DNA of 64,000 nucleotides, taken from the NCBI RefSeq assembly GCF_001905445.1, contig NZ_LIVQ01000011.1, positions 1-64,000 of the forward strand. Direction: 5' to 3'. A program made the translations under genes and the position numbers. Under the pieces are notes generated by a model. The model saw nothing but the letters and a program-made list of their open reading frames with translations. It ran no database searches and was not told the origin of the DNA. Shown one piece after another: positions 61,495 to 64,000 of this stretch. Position 1 is the first letter of the stretch. The number at the start of each line of letters is the position of its first letter. This DNA comes from Streptomyces sp. CB00455. GTDB taxonomy: Bacteria; Actinomycetota; Actinomycetes; Streptomycetales; Streptomycetaceae.

Positions 61495-62706
61495 ATGAGC
61501 ACCGACACGCATCAGCCCGAGCCGCTCCCCCTCGACGGCATCACCGTCGTCGCCGTCGAGCAGGCCGTCTCGGCACCCTTCGCCACCCGCCAGCTCGCCG
61601 ACCTCGGCGCCCGGGTCGTCAAGGTCGAGCGCCCGGACGGCGGTGACTTCGCACGCGCCTACGACACCGCCGCGCAGGGCCTCGCCTCGCACTTCGTGTG
61701 GGCCAACCGCGGCAAGGAGTCGATCGCGCTGGACCTGAAGGACCCGCGCGGCCTGGAGGTCCTCCACGGCCTGCTGGCCGGCGCCGACGTCTTCGTCCAG
61801 AACCTCGCGCAGGGCGCCGCGGCCCGGCTCGGGCTGGACTCGGCGGCGCTGTGCGCGCGCTACCCGCGGCTGGTCGCCGTGGACGTCTCCGGCTACGGCG
61901 CCGAGGGGCCGTACGCCCACAAGCGCGCCTACGACATGCTCGTGCAGTGCGAGGCGGGTCTGGTCTCGGTGACCGGCACCCCGGAGCAGCCCGTCAAGGC
62001 GGGGATCCCGGCGGCGGACATCGCGGCGGCCATGTACGCCTTCTCGGGGGTCCTCGCGGCCCTGTTGCGCCGCGGGGTCACCGGCCACGGCGGCCGGGTG
62101 GAGGTGTCCATGCTGGACGCCCTCGCCGAGTGGATGGGGCACCCGCTGCACCACACCATGCACGGCGGGGAGCAGCCCGTGCGCACGGGCCTGGCGCATG
62201 CCGTCATCGCGCCCTACGACGCGTACGCGACGGCCGACGGCGACCGGGTGCTGCTGTCGGTGCAGAACGACCGGGAATGGCGCCGCCTGGCTCGGCACGT
62301 ACTGGAACGGCCCGATGTGGCCGAGGATCCGGCGTACGCGACCAATGCGGCACGCACCGCGAACCGGGAGAAGACCGACGCACTGGTGGCGCAGGCGCTG
62401 GGCCGGCTGGGCGCGGCCGAGGCGATCGAACGGCTGGAGGCTGCGGGCATCGCCTGCGCGCGGCTGAATTCGGTCGCCCGGCTGGCCGGCCATCCGCAGC
62501 TCGCGGCCCGGGACCGCTGGCGGGAAGTGGACTCACCGGCCGGTCCGCTGCGGGCACTGCTGCCGCCGATCGGACTGCCGGGCGGCGCGGCACCGCACAT
62601 GGGTGCGGTGCCCGCGCTGGGCGAGCACACCGATTCCCTGCTGCGCGCCCTGGGGATGTCGGGCGCACAGATCTCGGAACTGCGCCGGGACGGCGTGGTC
62701 GCTTAG
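61495..62706 (+). CDS. CaiB/BaiF family (class III) CoA-transferase
   Basis: A 403-residue class III CoA-transferase. The family core is LDGITVVAVEQAVSAPFATRQLADLGA and ANRGKESIALDLKDPRG; the catalytic Asp is at D147 (AYDMLVQCEAG). It transfers CoA between carboxylic acids; the substrate is unknown. The ATG at 61495 is chosen because homology begins there. It stands alone, 170 bases after the damaged gene. Confidence 0.92.
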   Translation: MSTDTHQPEPLPLDGITVVAVEQAVSAPFATRQLADLGARVVKVERPDGGDFARAYDTAAQGLASHFVWANRGKESIALDLKDPRGLEVLHGLLAGADVFVQNLAQGAAARLGLDSAALCARYPRLVAVDVSGYGAEGPYAHKRAYDMLVQCEAGLVSVTGTPEQPVKAGIPAADIAAAMYAFSGVLAALLRRGVTGHGGRVEVSMLDALAEWMGHPLHHTMHGGEQPVRTGLAHAVIAPYDAYATADGDRVLLSVQNDREWRRLARHVLERPDVAEDPAYATNAARTANREKTDALVAQALGRLGAAEAIERLEAAGIACARLNSVARLAGHPQLAARDRWREVDSPAGPLRALLPPIGLPGGAAPHMGAVPALGEHTDSLLRALGMSGAQISELRRDGVVA

Positions 62707-62745
62707 GGCCGGGAAGACGCAGCCGCGGGGCTGCGGTACGGGTGG

Positions 62746-63015
62746 TTACGAACGGCGGCTGCCGAAGAGCGTGCGACGCAGACGGCGCAGCGGCGCGAAG
62801 AGCGAGACGCGCGCGCTCCGGCTCCGCAGGCGGTGCGTGTGGTCGCGGGAGGTGAGCTCGCGCATCAGCAAGGTCGCCTCGGCGGTCTCGCAGTGCGGGA
62901 CGGCGGGACCGCCCAGCACGGCGAGGTGGCGGTCGAGGCGCGAGCTGGACGCGCTGCTGCCGCAGTTGATGGCAGGCACGCGTGGCGGCCTGCTGCGCAT
63001 TGCTATCTGTTCCAT
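62746..63015 (-). CDS. Small basic hypothetical protein
   Basis: An 89-residue protein starting MEQIAMRSRPPRVPAINCGSSASSSRLDRHLAVLGGPAVPHC, with a strongly basic C-terminus (RLRRTLFGSRRS). The ATG at 63015 is preceded by GGGAGAGA. I do not recognise the family; it resembles small conserved Streptomyces proteins by eye. Confidence 0.6.
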   Translation of the reverse strand: MEQIAMRSRPPRVPAINCGSSASSSRLDRHLAVLGGPAVPHCETAEATLLMRELTSRDHTHRLRSRSARVSLFAPLRRLRRTLFGSRRS

Positions 63016-63460
63016 GTTCTCTCCCCACCCGTACGAGGGCACCCGGCCCGGGCAGGTTAACCCTATCGCCCCCACGTCGCGCTCGGGTATCCCGGTGGTG
63101 TGAATTACCCCTATGCCGAGGGGGAGTTGACGATTACTCAGCGGAGTCGACAGTCACTCTCCGCACAGGCGGGGGCAGGTGCGGGGCTTGGGAGCGGCTC
63201 CCGGCGCGGGAGGGACCGGCCGGCGCCCTTCGCATCGACGCGCAGTGACGGCCGGGTTACGGACGGGTTGGCGGAAAAGAAGGTGGCGCGGTCCGCGGCC
63301 GGCGCGGGGTGACGTGCGGGGAGGGGACTCCGGCCAGCGAAGTCCCCTCCTCTGGCGCGGAGTACGAAGCACGAAGCGTGAGGTGCGAAGTGCGAAGTGC
63401 GAAGTGCGGGTGCACCGGACGGACCCGCCGACCGCGGGCCCGTCCGTCAGTCCCTGAGGG
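63016..63460. other. 445-base spacer with a hairpin and short tandem repeats
   Basis: No credible gene. It holds the promoter for the small basic gene, a perfect inverted repeat at 63320-63350, and tandem copies of GTGCGAA around 63381-63410. The remainder shows nothing I can interpret. Confidence 0.5.
63320..63350. terminator. Hairpin downstream of the lipase gene
   Basis: Arms GGAGGGGACT (63320-63329) and AGTCCCCTCC (63341-63350) are perfectly complementary with an 11-base loop. It lies beyond the lipase stop and could end that transcript. Confidence 0.55.
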
Positions 63461-64000
63461 TCAGGCCGCGTTGGTGAAGACGGGCAGGTAACCGCCGGAG
63501 TGCCCGGCGGCGGTCGGGTGGTACGACTCGCCGATGTTGGTCCAGTTGACGCTGTGCAGCCACGCGCTGCCGGAGCAGATCTCGTGGCCGGTGAAGGCTC
63601 CGGCGACCGAGGCGAAGGTGAAGCCGTGGTCGGCGGCGCGCTTGGCGATGGCGGCGTTGAGGTAGTCGGCGGCGCCGTTGATGGCGGAGCGCTCGCCCTC
63701 GGTCAGTCCGGTGACGCAGGTGCCGTTCAGCTTGTAGAAGCGGGGATAGCCGATGACGACGACGTGGGCGTTCGGGGACCTGCTGTCGATGGCGTTGTAG
63801 ACCTGGTCGAGCTGGCCGGGGAGGGTGGAGTCCACGTACGCCTTGGCCTGGTTGACGCGGTTGACGCAGGTGGACTCGGACTGGAGCACACAGGTCGTCA
63901 TGACGTCGGAGAATCCGGCGTCGTTGCCGCCGATGGTGATGCTGACCAGGTCGGTGCCGGAGTTGAGCGGGCCGAGCTGGTTGGCCAGCACGTCACCCGT
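63461..64000 (-). CDS. SGNH/GDSL-type extracellular lipase, C-terminal part (runs off the right edge)
   Basis: The last 180 codons are visible. VSITIGGNDAGF holds the oxyanion residues GGND (block III), and SYHPTAAGHSGGY contains the catalytic Asp-His-type block V. Cys in TTCVLQSESTC and the GTCV, HEIC pair suggest disulfide bonds of a secreted enzyme. From memory the S. coelicolor SGNH lipase occupies this place. The N-terminus and catalytic Ser lie outside the window. Confidence 0.9.
   Translation of the reverse strand, partial: TGDVLANQLGPLNSGTDLVSITIGGNDAGFSDVMTTCVLQSESTCVNRVNQAKAYVDSTLPGQLDQVYNAIDSRSPNAHVVVIGYPRFYKLNGTCVTGLTEGERSAINGAADYLNAAIAKRAADHGFTFASVAGAFTGHEICSGSAWLHSVNWTNIGESYHPTAAGHSGGYLPVFTNAA

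Overview
The window is a piece of a high-GC actinobacterial chromosome, almost certainly Streptomyces. Evidence: very GC-rich codon use, two chaplin genes, a mycothiol-biosynthesis ligase, a SoxR of the actinobacterial type, many GTG starts with GTGA stop/start overlaps, and a gene order that from memory matches the S. coelicolor region from metH/gylR (about SCO1657) to an SGNH lipase (about SCO1725). That synteny statement is recall, not a computed comparison. No phage, transposase, integrase, CRISPR array or rRNA was seen; it reads as core-chromosome sequence.

Layout. 1-5.7 kb: start of metH (leftward), then the glycerol regulon gylR-glpF-glpK-glpD. 5.8-13.7 kb: PAC2 protein, mshC, the conserved SCO1664/DUF3090/phosphomutase trio, CorA, a ferritin-like protein and an F420-type oxidoreductase. 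13.8-20.7 kb: aldo/keto reductase, a RecD-like protein with a decayed ATPase site, small conserved proteins, the chaplins chpC and chpH, and an M20 peptidase. 20.9 kb: tRNA-Leu(GAG) with a strong terminator. 21-25.3 kb: two amino-acid permeases and a hypothetical protein. 25.3-26.4 kb: a gene-poor stretch full of GC-rich direct repeats. 26.4-30.8 kb: FAD dehydrogenase, Nudix, two DUF202 membrane proteins, a His-rich protein, a metallo-beta-lactamase-fold protein. 31-36.6 kb: a lipid-type catabolic block (aminoglycoside-phosphotransferase-like protein, acyl-CoA dehydrogenase, TetR, acyl-CoA ligase, SDR). 36.7-41 kb: NamZ-like hydrolase, alpha/beta hydrolase, zinc-ribbon protein, a damaged small gene and soxR. 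41-47.4 kb: a MaoC dehydratase/TetR pair and a TetR/acyl-CoA dehydrogenase/ADH/ALDH block. 47.4-52.2 kb: CitMHS transporter, molybdopterin oxidoreductase, TetR. 52.2-57.3 kb: a translationally coupled three-gene envelope operon (beta-helix membrane protein, cupredoxin-like lipoprotein, polytopic membrane protein). 57.4-64 kb: homogentisate dioxygenase with a palindromic promoter element, GntR, a small protein, a frameshifted type ISP specificity-like gene, a CaiB-family CoA-transferase, a small basic protein and the end of an SGNH lipase.

How it works together. Several neighbourhoods look like self-contained regulons whose operators can be read directly: an 11-mer shared by the gylR and glpF promoters; a 17-bp palindrome shared by the TetR/acyl-CoA dehydrogenase divergent promoter and the ALDH-ADH promoter; a 14-mer shared by the MaoC and adjacent TetR promoters; and an 18-bp palindrome recurring at promoters flanking the TetR/ligase/SDR block. 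The most intriguing unexplained system is the 52.2-57.3 kb coupled operon. Two genes appear to carry single-base lesions (near 40.40 kb and 61.10 kb).
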